Shown here one piece after another: positions 1 through 8,539 of a stretch of 64,000 nucleotides of DNA. The notes under the pieces were generated by a model, which was not told the origin of the DNA, searched no databases, and saw nothing but the letters and a program-made list of their open reading frames with translations. The stretch comes from Pseudomonas sp. FP2335 (lineage in GTDB: Bacteria; Pseudomonadota; Gammaproteobacteria; Pseudomonadales; Pseudomonadaceae), in assembly GCF_030687535.1 (NCBI RefSeq), contig NZ_CP117437.1, forward strand, positions 2,253,501-2,317,500. The letters are read 5' to 3'. Positions within the stretch are counted from its first letter, which is position 1. Every line of letters begins with the position of its first letter. The position numbers and the translations under genes are program-made.

Positions 1-1
1 G

Positions 2-487
2 ACCCCGGCCGCCATCGCCAAGGTCAACCTGAAAGGCGAGTGGGTCAGCGGTGAAAAGCCGTCCAAGACCCTGGCCCTGCATCGCCAGGTGTACGACCGC
101 AACCCTTCGGTGGGCGGTGTGGTGCATACCCATTCGACCCATCTGGTGGCGCTGACCCTGGCCGGGGTGTGGCGCGCGGACGACATCTTGCCGCCGCTCA
201 CGCCGTATCAGGTGATGAAGGTCGGGCACATTCCCTTGATCGGCTACCAGCGCCCCGGCTCCCCAATGGTTGCCGAGCAAGTTGCACAACTGGCCAACAG
301 CGTGCGCGGTGTGATGCTCGAACGCCTCGGGCCGGTGGTCTGGGAAAGCTCGGTGGCCAAGGCCAGCTACGCCCTGGAAGAACTGGAAGAAACCGCGCGG
401 CTCTGGTTGATGAGCAACCCACGGCCCGCGCCGCTGGACCAGGCTGCACTGGATGAACTGCGCGAGACGTTCGGCGCGCACTGGTAA
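2..487 (+). CDS. otnC: 3-oxo-tetronate 4-phosphate decarboxylase (class II aldolase family), 5' end missing
   Basis: The frame is open from base 2, so the gene starts before the window and only the C-terminal ~161 residues are visible. The class II aldolase/adducin fold is recognisable from the metal-binding segment VVHTHSTH, a further histidine in KVGHIPLIGY, and the GxPMVAEQVAQ helix. In the family, OtnC decarboxylates 3-oxo-tetronate 4-phosphate to a triose phosphate, in the cytoplasm, after kinase OtnK. The kinase and dehydrogenase are expected just upstream, outside the window. The permease gene follows after 91 bp and otnI after that, which supports an acid-sugar operon. L-fuculose-phosphate aldolase-like proteins share the fold; the context with otnI favours OtnC. 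A start codon cannot be assigned. Confidence 0.75.
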   Translation, partial: TPAAIAKVNLKGEWVSGEKPSKTLALHRQVYDRNPSVGGVVHTHSTHLVALTLAGVWRADDILPPLTPYQVMKVGHIPLIGYQRPGSPMVAEQVAQLANSVRGVMLERLGPVVWESSVAKASYALEELEETARLWLMSNPRPAPLDQAALDELRETFGAHW

Positions 488-549
488 CCCCAACATTGCA
501 CGCGTTGCCCCGAGGCCCTGGTCAGGGACTCGACGGCCCCGGCTTGCGT

Positions 550-566
550 AAAAAACAATAACAACA
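550..566 (+). promoter_or_regulatory. CA motif (Hfq/Crc-type) before the GntP permease gene
   Basis: An A-rich run contains two overlapping perfect AANAAYAA matches (AACAATAA and AATAACAA) and ends next to the Shine-Dalgarno AGGAC, 13 bases before the ATG. This is the Pseudomonas catabolite-repression motif bound by Hfq with Crc. The role is inferred from motif and position. Confidence 0.65.
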
Positions 567-578
567 GGACATTTTCGA

Positions 579-2039
579 ATGAGCCCACTGATTTTGATGT
601 TGACCGCCGGTGCGGGTATCGCGCTGTTGCTGTTTCTGGTCCTCAAGTACAAATTCCAGCCGTTTGTCGCGCTGATGCTGGTGAGTATCGTGGTGGCCCT
701 GGTTGCCGGGGTGAAACCCGCCGACCTGGTCGCGACCATTGAAGGCGGCATGGGCAAGACCCTTGGCCATATCGCGATCATCATTGCCCTGGGCGCGATG
801 ATCGGGCGCATCATCGAACTCTCCGGCGGCGCCGAGGCCCTGGCCAAATCGCTGATCGAGCGCTTCGGCAACAGCCGCACGCCGCTGGCGCTGACCATTG
901 CCGGGTTCATCATCGGCGTGCCGGTGTTCTTTGAAGTCGGGGTGATCATCCTGATGCCGCTGGCCTATGGCGTGGCTCGCCGCGCCCGCAAACCGCTGCT
1001 GATTTTTGCGCTGCCGATGTGTGCGGCATTGCTGACCGTGCATGCGTTCCTGCCACCCCATCCGGGTGCCGTGGCGGCCGCCAGCCAACTGGGGGCGGAC
1101 CTGGGGCGGGTGCTGATGTTCGGCCTGCCGATGACCGCATTGCTGTGCTACATCGGTTATCGCGTGGCGGGGCGCATGACCCGCCGCTTCTACCCGATGA
1201 CCGACGACATCCGCGCCGAAGTCTACGGCCCGCACGTGACCAACGCCGACTTGCAGGCCTGGAACAATGGCGGCCAGCAGGCCGTACAACAAGCGGCCGT
1301 GGCCGAGTCCCACATGGGCCTGGAAGAATCCACCAGCGCCATCGCCGCCAAGCTGCCGGCGGCGCCTGCACCGGGTTTTGGCTTGATTGTCAGCCTGATC
1401 CTGCTGCCGATTGTGTTGATCCTGTTGGGTACCCTGGCGACTTCGCTGTTGCCGGTCGAGTCGACCTTGCGTGGAGTGATGACGGTGCTCGGCGCGCCGC
1501 TGGTCGCGCTGCTGATCGACACCTTGCTGTGCGCCTGGCTACTGGGCTCGCGCCGTGGCTGGAGCCGCAGCCAGGTGTCGGATGTGATTGGTTCGGCGTT
1601 GCCGGGCGTGGCCATGGTGATCCTCATTGCCGGTGCCGGTGGTGTGTTCGGCAAGGTGCTGGTGGACACCGGCATCGGCGCGGTAGTCTCCGACATGCTG
1701 CGTACCACCGGCTTGCCGGTGCTGGCCCTGGGCTTTTTGTTGACCATGCTGCTGCGTGCGGTGCAGGGTTCCACGACTGTGGCGCTGGTGACCACGGCCG
1801 GGATCATCAGCCCGTTGATCGTCACCCTCAACCTCACGCCCAACCACCTGGCGCTGCTGTGCCTGGCCATGGGCGGTGGCGGGCTGGCGATGTCGCATAT
1901 CAACGACGCCGGCTACTGGATTTTCACCAAGCTCGCCGGGCTCAACGTGGCGGACGGTCTGCGCACGTGGACGGTGATCACCACCTTGCTCGGCACCTTG
2001 GGGTTCTTGATTACCCTAATGATCTGGCCTTTTGTCTGA
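579..2039 (+). CDS. GntP-family permease, probable tetronate/acid-sugar transporter
   Basis: This 486-residue, strongly hydrophobic inner-membrane protein has the GntP/gluconate permease signature, including the GVPVFFEVGVIIL segment near residue 115 and the GGGLAMSHINDAGYW segment near residue 433. It should import a sugar acid with protons. Its place between otnC and otnI suggests that four-carbon acids such as threonate or erythronate are the substrate; this is inference from context. A soluble loop of about 55 residues rich in Ala/Gln (around 215-265) splits the two membrane halves. The start is supported by AGGAC ten bases upstream. A CA motif lies in its leader. Confidence 0.85.
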   Translation: MSPLILMLTAGAGIALLLFLVLKYKFQPFVALMLVSIVVALVAGVKPADLVATIEGGMGKTLGHIAIIIALGAMIGRIIELSGGAEALAKSLIERFGNSRTPLALTIAGFIIGVPVFFEVGVIILMPLAYGVARRARKPLLIFALPMCAALLTVHAFLPPHPGAVAAASQLGADLGRVLMFGLPMTALLCYIGYRVAGRMTRRFYPMTDDIRAEVYGPHVTNADLQAWNNGGQQAVQQAAVAESHMGLEESTSAIAAKLPAAPAPGFGLIVSLILLPIVLILLGTLATSLLPVESTLRGVMTVLGAPLVALLIDTLLCAWLLGSRRGWSRSQVSDVIGSALPGVAMVILIAGAGGVFGKVLVDTGIGAVVSDMLRTTGLPVLALGFLLTMLLRAVQGSTTVALVTTAGIISPLIVTLNLTPNHLALLCLAMGGGGLAMSHINDAGYWIFTKLAGLNVADGLRTWTVITTLLGTLGFLITLMIWPFV

Positions 2040-2054
2040 CTTCCAGGAGTTCCC

Positions 2055-2828
2055 ATGCCTCGCTTTGCTGCCAACCTGAGCATGCTGTATCCGCAACACG
2101 ACTTTCTCCAGCGGTTCGCCGCGGCGAAAGCCGATGGGTTTGATGCGGTGGAATACCTGTTTCCCTACGACTACAGCGCGGCCGAGCTCAAGCAGCGCCT
2201 GAGCGACAACGGTTTGGTCCAGGCCCTGTTCAATGCACCGCCGGGTGACTGGGCGGCGGGGGAGCGCGGCATCGCCACGCTGCCGGGGCGCGAGGCCGAG
2301 TTTCGCCTGGGCTTCGACCGCGCGCTGGAATACGCCGCCGTGCTCGGCAACGACCGCATCCACGTGATGGCCGGCCTGTTGCCGTCGGAAAGCCTGCGCC
2401 AGCGCCACCACGCCGTGTACCTGGAAAACCTCGCCTACGCCAGCGCCGCAGCGGCCCGGGTCGGGGTGACGGTGTTGCTGGAGCCGATCAACACCCGCGA
2501 CATGCCGGGGTTCTTCCTCAACCGCCAGGACCAGGCCCAGGCCATCTGCCGTGAAGTGGGGGCGAGCAACCTCAAAGTGCAGTTCGACTGCTACCACTGC
2601 CAGATTGTCGAGGGGGATGTGGCGACCAAGCTGCGTCGTGATTTCAACGGCATCGGCCATATCCAGATCGCCGGCGTACCGGACCGCCATGAGCCGGACT
2701 CGGGCGAGTTGAACTACGGCTACCTGTTCGGCCTGATGGACCAGTTGGGCTACACCGGCTGGGTTGGCTGCGAGTACCGGCCAAGGGGCGACACCTCGAC
2801 GGGCCTGCAATGGTTGCGTGATCTGTAA
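2055..2828 (+). CDS. otnI: 2-oxo-tetronate isomerase / hydroxypyruvate isomerase family
   Basis: This 257-residue TIM-barrel sugar isomerase opens with the Hyi/OtnI N-terminus ([20 protein letters not shown]). It carries the metal-binding residues expected of the family: Glu in [14 protein letters not shown], Asp and His in QFDCYHCQI, and a late Glu in VGCEYRPRG. OtnI interconverts 2-oxo- and 3-oxo-tetronate, feeding OtnK and OtnC. The gene starts 15 bp after the permease with Shine-Dalgarno AGGAG, so the two are co-transcribed. It ends at a REP half-element. Hydroxypyruvate isomerase activity is the alternative; the operon favours OtnI. Confidence 0.85.
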   Translation: MPRFAANLSMLYPQHDFLQRFAAAKADGFDAVEYLFPYDYSAAELKQRLSDNGLVQALFNAPPGDWAAGERGIATLPGREAEFRLGFDRALEYAAVLGNDRIHVMAGLLPSESLRQRHHAVYLENLAYASAAAARVGVTVLLEPINTRDMPGFFLNRQDQAQAICREVGASNLKVQFDCYHCQIVEGDVATKLRRDFNGIGHIQIAGVPDRHEPDSGELNYGYLFGLMDQLGYTGWVGCEYRPRGDTSTGLQWLRDL

Positions 2829-2831
2829 CGG

Positions 2832-2864
2832 ACCCGCGTTCGGCAAGCCCGCTCACTACGGGTT
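2832..2864. repeat. Single REP half-element, class B (GTAGTGAGCGGGCTTGC)
   Basis: On the minus strand this reads CCCGTAGTGAGCGGGCTTGC, the same core found in the paired copies at 12166-12304 and 34567-34702. It fills the gap between two convergent genes, a usual REP position, and may protect or terminate the transcripts. Confidence 0.7.
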
Positions 2865-2867
2865 TTA

Positions 2868-3683
2868 TCAGTTTGGCTGGGTTGGCAGCATCAGCTCGAT
2901 GCCGCGCTTGCGGATGCCGTCCGCCGCCGCCGGGGCGAGCGCGTCGTCGCTGATGATCACGTCGAACGGTTCCAACCCGGCAATCCGGTACATGCTGAAG
3001 GTGCCGTACTTGGAACTGCTTGCCACCAGCACCACCTGCGCCGCCGATTGCATGGCCACTTGCTTGACCTCGACCTTCAGCGCCGAGGGGGTGGTGATGC
3101 CACGGTGCAGGTCCCAGGAGCTGGTAGACATGAACGCGATGTCGGTGACCACCTGACGCAAGGTCGCCACCGCCAGCCCGCCGACCGAAGAATGGTTGTC
3201 ATGGTCCAGCTGCCCGCCGGTGTGGATGACGGTCACCTGCTGCGCATCCATCAAGGCCTGCACAATGCCGAAGTCGTTGGTCACCACCGTCATCCCCGAC
3301 AGCGCCTTGATATAGGGCACGATCTCCAGGGTGCTGGTACCCGCATCCAGGTACACCGTCATGTCCGCGTGCAGCAAACGCGCGGCCAGGCGCGCCATGG
3401 CCTGTTTCTGCGGCAGTTCCACCACGGCCTTGGACTGATGGCTCGGCTCGCTGTGCAACTGGCTGGCGATACGCACCCCTCCGGTGACCGAATAGGCCCG
3501 GCCTTCCTGCTCCAGCAGCGCGATGTCGCGGCGCACGGTCATGTGCGAGCAGTCGAACATCTCCATCAGCTGGTGCACGCTCATCACCTGATGCTTGCGC
3601 AACTGCCGCAGGATTTGCTCGCGACGCTGCTCGGGAATCATCGGGGTGCTGCTGTCGGCAGCAGTGTCCTTGGGGTTGGGCAT
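2868..3683 (-). CDS. DeoR/GlpR-family transcriptional regulator
   Basis: This ~271-residue regulator has an N-terminal DeoR winged helix (RREQILRQLRKHQVMSVHQLMEMFDCSHMTVRRDI region) and a C-terminal DeoRC sugar-phosphate sensor domain with the VYLDAGTST loop near residue 110. It lies convergent to the otn genes, so it is a reasonable candidate regulator for them, but no operator was identified. The frame can be extended to a GTG at 3716 and also has a later ATG at 3641. None has a clear Shine-Dalgarno sequence, so the start is uncertain; the ATG at 3683 is chosen. Confidence 0.8.
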   Translation of the reverse strand: MPNPKDTAADSSTPMIPEQRREQILRQLRKHQVMSVHQLMEMFDCSHMTVRRDIALLEQEGRAYSVTGGVRIASQLHSEPSHQSKAVVELPQKQAMARLAARLLHADMTVYLDAGTSTLEIVPYIKALSGMTVVTNDFGIVQALMDAQQVTVIHTGGQLDHDNHSSVGGLAVATLRQVVTDIAFMSTSSWDLHRGITTPSALKVEVKQVAMQSAAQVVLVASSSKYGTFSMYRIAGLEPFDVIISDDALAPAAADGIRKRGIELMLPTQPN

Positions 3684-3737
3684 TGGCGTTCCGGGTCGGT
3701 CTGGGGGCTGGTGCACATAGTAGCGAATACACGCAGC

Positions 3738-3762
3738 GTTCGCCTGCTCCCTGCAGGCGAAC
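3738..3762 (-). terminator. Hairpin downstream of the chemoreceptor gene
   Basis: Ten-base perfect arms (GTTCGCCTGC / GCAGGCGAAC) flank a five-base loop, 16 bases past the chemoreceptor stop codon. There is no T-run after it on the minus strand, so it may be a REP-like stabilising hairpin rather than a classical terminator. Confidence 0.45.
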
Positions 3763-3777
3763 CCAGGCTGAGGTTAT

Positions 3778-5721
3778 CTAGTATTTGAACCGGCCCACCA
3801 ACCCCTTGAGCTGCCCCGAAATATCCGTAAGCCGGCCTGAACCGGCCTGCGCCGAGTGGGCGAAGCCTTCAACCAGTTGCGCATCGGCATGAATCTGCGC
3901 GATGTGCCGGTTGATCTCTTCGGCCACCTGGTGCTGTTCTTCGGCGGCGGTAGCGATCTGGGTGTTCTGGTCGCGGATCGAGTCCACCGAGCCCAGAATC
4001 TTGTCAAAGCTGTCGCGGGCCTGCTGGATGCGATCCACGCTGGTCTGCGAGACCAGCAGGCTGCCCTGCATCTGCAAGGTGACTTCCTGGGTGCGCCGGG
4101 CGAGGTTGCCCAGCAGGCTGTCGATCTCGCCGGTGGAATCGGCGGTGCGGCGGGCGAGGGCGCGCACTTCGTCGGCCACCACCGCAAAGCCGCGACCTTG
4201 GTCGCCGGCGCGCGCGGCTTCGATGGCGGCGTTGAGCGCGAGCAGGTTGGTCTGTTCGGCAATCGAACGGATGGTGTCGAGGATGGTGTTGATGTTCTGG
4301 CTGTCCTGCTCCAGCAACTGCATGGTCTGGGTCGACTTTTGCAGGTCTTCGCTGAGCTTGAGTACGCTGCCGGTGGCTTCGCCGATGTGCTGCTGGCCGT
4401 TGTGTACGTCGCGGTAGCCCTCATCGGCACTGGTGGCGGCGGCGCTGCACGAGCGTGCGACTTCGTTGGAAGTGGCGACCATCTCGTTGAACGCGGTGCT
4501 GACCAGTTCCACGGCTTCGCGCTGGCGGCCGGCGGCCTGGTTCATGTTGTTGGCGACGTCGCTGGTGTCGGCGGCGGCGCTTTGCAGGTCGTTGGACGCA
4601 CTGCCGATACGCTGCACCAACTGCGCAATCGCGCCGAGGAACTGGTTGAACCAGCCGGCCAGGGTCGCGGTTTCGTCCTTGCCTTGCACGCTGAGTTTGC
4701 GCGTCAGGTCGCCTTCACCTTCGGCGATTTCCTGCAGGCCATCGGCCACGCCGCGGATCGGCCGCACGATCATGCTGGCGAAACTCGCACCGACGAGGGC
4801 GAACACCACGGCCAGCGCGGCGGCGATGGCGGCGATCAGCCAGGTCAGGCTGGAGGCGCCGGCCATCACCTCGTCGCGCTTGATCAGGCCGATGAAGCGC
4901 CAGCCCAGGTCTTTGGAGCTGACCACGTTGACCATGTACGGCACGCCGTCGATCTCGATCTGGGTCGCGCCGTCAGTGCGCTTGGCCAGTTCGGCGTATT
5001 GCGGGCCGAGGTCGGCCAGGGGCTTGAAGTTGTGCTTGGCATCGCTGGGGTCTACCAGCACGTTGCCGTTGCCTTCCACCAGCATCAGGTAACCGCTGTC
5101 GCCCAGTTTGATGTTGCGCACCAGTTCGGTGAGTTGCTTGAGCGACACGTCCAGGCCAACCACGCCGAGGATGTTGCCGGTGGCGTCGGCAACGGTGTGC
5201 ACGGTGCCGATCAGCACCACATCGTCCGGCGCCCAGTAGTACGCCCCGGTACGCACGGTAGTGCCCGGTGCGGCGATGGCGGCTTTATACCAAGGGCGCA
5301 CGCGTGGGTCGTAATTGTTCAGCTTGGTGTCGTCGGGGTAGCTGGCGTAACCGCCGTCGGCGAGGCCGAGGGACAGGTAGGCGGTGCTGGGATGGCTTTT
5401 GGCGAACTGGTCGAAAATCGCCAGCAGCTCTTTATTCGTTTGGGTCAGGGGGATTTGCGCGGCGTCGGCACCGGCGTAGCTCTTGAGGTCTTTGGCCGCG
5501 ACAACGCGCGGGTCCTTGGCCACATATTCAACGTTCTGGCTGATGCCGTCGAAGAATTGCTTCATGCCATTGTCGATCTGGCGGATCTCGCGGCTACTGC
5601 TGTCGAGGAAGTTGGCCACGGCCGCATCCCGCAGGTTCAGTACCACCAGCACGGCCACCAGGATCACCGGCACGCATGCGATGGTCGCAAACGCCCAGGT
5701 CAGCTTGTGTTTGATATTCAT
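3778..5721 (-). CDS. Methyl-accepting chemotaxis protein with dCache-type periplasmic sensor
   Basis: The product is a 647-residue inner-membrane chemoreceptor. It has a first membrane helix at about residues 10-30, a periplasmic double-Cache-like sensor with the PRVRPWY segment and a GLDVSLKQL end, and a second membrane helix near 285-305. A HAMP domain and a long cytoplasmic coiled coil follow, with the highly conserved signalling tip ([20 protein letters not shown]). RPWY-type motifs occur in amino-acid receptors such as PctA-C of P. aeruginosa, but the downstream Tyr-x-Asp part is not clear, so the ligand is left open. The start at 5721 has Shine-Dalgarno GGGAGA; an upstream in-frame extension lacks one. 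A FliA promoter lies 106 bases upstream. Confidence 0.9.
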   Translation of the reverse strand: MNIKHKLTWAFATIACVPVILVAVLVVLNLRDAAVANFLDSSSREIRQIDNGMKQFFDGISQNVEYVAKDPRVVAAKDLKSYAGADAAQIPLTQTNKELLAIFDQFAKSHPSTAYLSLGLADGGYASYPDDTKLNNYDPRVRPWYKAAIAAPGTTVRTGAYYWAPDDVVLIGTVHTVADATGNILGVVGLDVSLKQLTELVRNIKLGDSGYLMLVEGNGNVLVDPSDAKHNFKPLADLGPQYAELAKRTDGATQIEIDGVPYMVNVVSSKDLGWRFIGLIKRDEVMAGASSLTWLIAAIAAALAVVFALVGASFASMIVRPIRGVADGLQEIAEGEGDLTRKLSVQGKDETATLAGWFNQFLGAIAQLVQRIGSASNDLQSAAADTSDVANNMNQAAGRQREAVELVSTAFNEMVATSNEVARSCSAAATSADEGYRDVHNGQQHIGEATGSVLKLSEDLQKSTQTMQLLEQDSQNINTILDTIRSIAEQTNLLALNAAIEAARAGDQGRGFAVVADEVRALARRTADSTGEIDSLLGNLARRTQEVTLQMQGSLLVSQTSVDRIQQARDSFDKILGSVDSIRDQNTQIATAAEEQHQVAEEINRHIAQIHADAQLVEGFAHSAQAGSGRLTDISGQLKGLVGRFKY

Positions 5722-5826
5722 GACATCTCCCGCAGGGTACTTATTAGAGTTGGCAAGGCGGAGAAAAGCAGCGAAGAGCGTCGCATGTGTTGTTTTTAGG
5801 GGGGATTGCCCATGCGTACCCCCCAT

Positions 5827-5853
5827 ATATCGACCAGCAGGGCACGCACTTTA
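5827..5853 (-). promoter_or_regulatory. Sigma-28 (FliA) promoter for the chemoreceptor gene
   Basis: On the minus strand TAAA is followed after exactly 15 bases by GTCGATAT, a 6/8 match to the FliA -10 element GCCGATAA with the standard spacing. Its orientation and position fit the chemoreceptor start codon. Confidence 0.65.
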
Positions 5854-5868
5854 GGCTTTGGGCAGCGT

Positions 5869-6759
5869 TTAGCCGATACGCTCGCCACCCAGTGCATCGC
5901 GCTGCATCGATTGCAGGTTTTTTTCAATGGTTTCGCAGATGGTGTCCATCTGGATCTGGTGTTCGCTGGAGTAGAACGGGCTTTGCAGGTCGGTGCCGAT
6001 ACGCTCGATGGCCAGCAGCATGAAGCCCACTACCGTGGAGGCCAGCGGGGTGAACCAGCCGAGGGATTCCACCAGGCCCACAGGCACGATCAGGCAGAAC
6101 AGTGAAATGAAAAGGCGCGGGAAGTACACGTAGGGGTAGGGCAGTGGGGTGTTGGCGATGCGCTCCATGCCGCCCTGGGCGTTGGACAGGTCCACCAGGG
6201 TCGATTCCAGCCGCGCCAGGCGGATGCTGTCGAGGTGGCCGGCCTTGTACTCCCTGGCGAGCAACGTCGCCGAACCGGTAAGGATGTCGTTGGCAAAATT
6301 GTTGGTGGCGCCGCTGCGGGCAAACTCATCGGCGGGGATAAACGCACGGACCTCGTCAGGGCACGGCTGGCCCTTGAGGTGCGCGGCCAGGCAATTCACA
6401 TAGGCCACATGCCGACGCAGCAGGGTGGCCTTGACCGGGTTCACTTCGTCGTCCGGGTCATCCAGCAGCGTCAGCACCTGGCGCGCAAAGCTGCGCGAAT
6501 TATTGACCATCGCCCCCCACAGCGTGCGCGCTTCCCACCAACGGTTATAGGCGCTGCTGTTGCGAAAACTGATCAGCACCACCAGCGCCGAGCCGAGCAG
6601 GGTCAAGGGCATCAGCGGCAGGTTGATCTTGTAGGTGAGGAACAGCATGAAGTCCACGGTGACGGCGACGTCCCACAGCAACAGCCAGAACAGGGCCCAA
6701 CCGACGTAGCCCATGGTTTTGATGATCAGGCGGTATTTCTTGATGATGGCGGCTTTCAA
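5869..6759 (-). CDS. Bestrophin-like membrane channel protein (UPF0187/YneE family)
   Basis: The 296-residue membrane protein has two hydrophobic N-terminal stretches (about residues 17-60) followed by the family hallmark RNSSAYNRWWEARTLWG (about 66-82). A further pair of membrane segments lies near 215-255 and a charged tail follows. Bacterial bestrophin homologues form cation- or anion-conducting pentamers; the ion and role here are unknown. The open frame begins at TTG 6759 with GAGG upstream; the first ATG is at 6714, so the exact start is uncertain. It lies directly upstream of the FliA promoter of the chemoreceptor but shows no functional link to it. Confidence 0.8.
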   Translation of the reverse strand: MKAAIIKKYRLIIKTMGYVGWALFWLLLWDVAVTVDFMLFLTYKINLPLMPLTLLGSALVVLISFRNSSAYNRWWEARTLWGAMVNNSRSFARQVLTLLDDPDDEVNPVKATLLRRHVAYVNCLAAHLKGQPCPDEVRAFIPADEFARSGATNNFANDILTGSATLLAREYKAGHLDSIRLARLESTLVDLSNAQGGMERIANTPLPYPYVYFPRLFISLFCLIVPVGLVESLGWFTPLASTVVGFMLLAIERIGTDLQSPFYSSEHQIQMDTICETIEKNLQSMQRDALGGERIG

Positions 6760-6844
6760 ACGACGACCTCGCGACGAGCGGTGGGCAACAGTGCCTTAGC
6801 TCGGACGCGGGGTAGGGGGGAAAGGTTCGCTGCTGAAACGTTTC

Positions 6845-7156
6845 TTATTGCTGGGCGAGGATGCTGGCGAGCAAGCCCGGGAAGCGGGTTTCCAGCTCAT
6901 CGCCGCGCAATGAGTTCATGTGCGTGGTCCCCACATTGCGCGTCTGCACCAGCCCGGCATCGCGCAACACACGAAAGTGGTGGGACATGCTCGACTTGGG
7001 CCGCCCGCCATCCAGTTCGCCACAGCTGGCTTCGGCAACACCGGCCAGGCAACGCACGATTTCCAGGCGCACCGGGTCGCTCAGCGCGTAGAGCACGCGT
7101 TCGAGGGTGAGGTCTTGGACAAGGGGGTGTTTGAAGGCTCGCATGAAACGAATCAT
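6845..7156 (-). CDS. ArsR-family transcriptional regulator
   Basis: This 103-residue winged-helix repressor of the ArsR/SmtB type has the recognition-helix segment SSMSHHFRVLRDAGLV (about residues 54-69) and the N-terminal DPVRLEIVRCLAG helix. It is divergent from xenA across 80 bp that contain a perfect palindrome, so autoregulation and repression of xenA are likely. It has one cysteine in the DNA-binding half (about 45) and no obvious paired-cysteine metal site, which argues for a redox or organic signal rather than a metal. An ATG four codons later (7144) is an alternative start. Confidence 0.85.
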   Translation of the reverse strand: MIRFMRAFKHPLVQDLTLERVLYALSDPVRLEIVRCLAGVAEASCGELDGGRPKSSMSHHFRVLRDAGLVQTRNVGTTHMNSLRGDELETRFPGLLASILAQQ

Positions 7157-7180
7157 AACAGGGGGCTATCGCTGAATACT

Positions 7181-7204
7181 ATAGTTCGATTACCATCGAA
7201 CTAT
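7181..7204. promoter_or_regulatory. Palindromic operator between the arsR-type gene and xenA
   Basis: Perfect ten-base arms ATAGTTCGAT / ATCGAACTAT are separated by TACC, midway between the two divergent start codons. The size and symmetry fit an ArsR-family dimer site. Confidence 0.75.
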
Positions 7205-7236
7205 CGAATCAACCACCCCCTTGCTGGAGTCGTCCC

Positions 7237-8328
7237 ATGGCCGCCTTGTTCGAACCGTTCAAACTCAAAGACGTCACCCTGCGCAACCGCATCGCCATCC
7301 CGCCGATGTGCCAGTACATGGCCGATGACGGCATCGTCAACGACTGGCACCACGTGCACCTGGCCAGCATGGCCCGTGGTGGGGCAGGGCTGGTGGTGGT
7401 CGAGGCCACCGCCGTGGCGCCGGAAGGCCGTATTACCCCGGGTTGCGCGGGGATCTGGAGCGATGCCCATGCGGCCGCGTTTGTGCCGATGGTCAAGGCG
7501 ATCAAGGCTGCCGGCTCGGTGCCGGGCATCCAGATCGGCCACGCCGGGCGCAAGGCCAGTGCCAACCGCCCGTGGGAAGGCGATGACCATATGCCCGCTT
7601 CCGACGCCCGCGCGTGGGAAACCATCGCGCCGTCGGCGATTGCCTTTGGTGCCAACCTGCCACAAGTGCCTCGCGCCATGACCCTGGACGACATCGCCCG
7701 CGTACGCCAGGACTTCGTCGACGCCGCCCGCCGTGCCCGCGACGCCGGTTTTGAATGGATCGAGCTGCACTTCGCCCACGGCTACCTGGGCCAGAGTTTC
7801 TTCTCCGAACACTCCAACCAGCGCACCGACGCCTACGGTGGCAGCTTTGACAACCGCAGCCGCTTCCTTCTGGAAACCCTGGCCGCCGTGCGCGAAGTCT
7901 GGCCGGAAAACCTGCCGCTGACCGCGCGTTTCGGTGTGCTCGAATACGACGGCCGTGACGAGCAGACCCTCACCGAATCCATCGAACTGGCCCGTCGTTT
8001 CAAGGCCGGTGGCCTGGACCTGTTGAGCGTCAGCGTCGGCTTTACCATCCCGGACACCCATATCCCGTGGGGCCCGGCATTCATGGGTCCGATTGCCGAG
8101 CGCGTGCGCCGCGAAGCCGGTATCCCGGTGACTTCGGCGTGGGGGTTTGGCACGCCGCATCTGGCGGAAGAAGCCTTGCAGGCCGGGCATCTGGACCTGG
8201 TTTCGGTCGGCCGTGCCCATTTGGCTGATCCGCATTGGGCGTACTTTGCGGCCAAGGAACTGGGCGTGGAGAAGGCGTCGTGGACCTTGCCGGCGCCTTA
8301 CGCGCATTGGTTGGAGCGCTATCGCTGA
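7237..8328 (+). CDS. xenA: NADH:flavin oxidoreductase, old yellow enzyme XenA
   Basis: This 363-residue FMN enzyme has the length and sequence of Pseudomonas XenA. It shows the N-terminus LFEPFKLKDVTLRNRIAIPP, the active-site cysteine in PPMCQYMA (about residue 25), the substrate-anion histidines in QIGHAGRKAS, and the FMN-binding GRAHLADP near the C-terminus. XenA uses NAD(P)H to reduce activated alkenes, quinones and nitro compounds such as nitroglycerin; it acts in the cytoplasm. Shine-Dalgarno GGAG is nine bases upstream of the ATG. Regulation is probably by the divergent ArsR protein through the palindrome at 7181-7204. A strong hairpin follows the gene. Confidence 0.92.
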   Translation: MAALFEPFKLKDVTLRNRIAIPPMCQYMADDGIVNDWHHVHLASMARGGAGLVVVEATAVAPEGRITPGCAGIWSDAHAAAFVPMVKAIKAAGSVPGIQIGHAGRKASANRPWEGDDHMPASDARAWETIAPSAIAFGANLPQVPRAMTLDDIARVRQDFVDAARRARDAGFEWIELHFAHGYLGQSFFSEHSNQRTDAYGGSFDNRSRFLLETLAAVREVWPENLPLTARFGVLEYDGRDEQTLTESIELARRFKAGGLDLLSVSVGFTIPDTHIPWGPAFMGPIAERVRREAGIPVTSAWGFGTPHLAEEALQAGHLDLVSVGRAHLADPHWAYFAAKELGVEKASWTLPAPYAHWLERYR

Positions 8329-8359
8329 TTGGCGATAACGCCAAGGCTGGAAAAAATCC

Positions 8360-8392
8360 AACGGTGGGAGGGGCTTGCTCCCTCCCACCGTT
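8360..8392. terminator. GC-rich hairpin after xenA
   Basis: Thirteen-base perfect arms (AACGGTGGGAGGG and its complement) surround a seven-base loop, 31 bases after the xenA stop. The core resembles the REP cores elsewhere in the window. There is no T-run, so the exact role (terminator or REP) is open. Confidence 0.6.
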
Positions 8393-8436
8393 GCTTCGCG
8401 TCAAGCCGATACAAAGTGGTTACCCGAAAAATAGTG

Positions 8437-8455
8437 AATGAGAACGCATATCAAT
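8437..8455. promoter_or_regulatory. Fur-box-like site upstream of the TonB-dependent receptor
   Basis: The sequence AATGAGAACGCATATCAAT resembles the Fur consensus built from NATWAT-type repeats (AATGAGAA...ATATCA). It lies about 85-100 bases before the likely receptor start, where a Fur-controlled siderophore-receptor promoter is expected. The match is imperfect. Confidence 0.5.
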
Positions 8456-8539
8456 TGGTCTACGATTGGTATAGCATCGCGCCGCGAAAATCTGGCAGCT
8501 ATGCCGCTCCATTTGGCTCATTCACTAGGTTCATCATTC

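Noticed and set aside
3856..5799. A 647-residue open frame opposite the chemoreceptor
   Set aside because: It is the antisense shadow of a gene with clear HAMP and signalling domains; the translation is low-complexity His/Val/Gly with no family motif.
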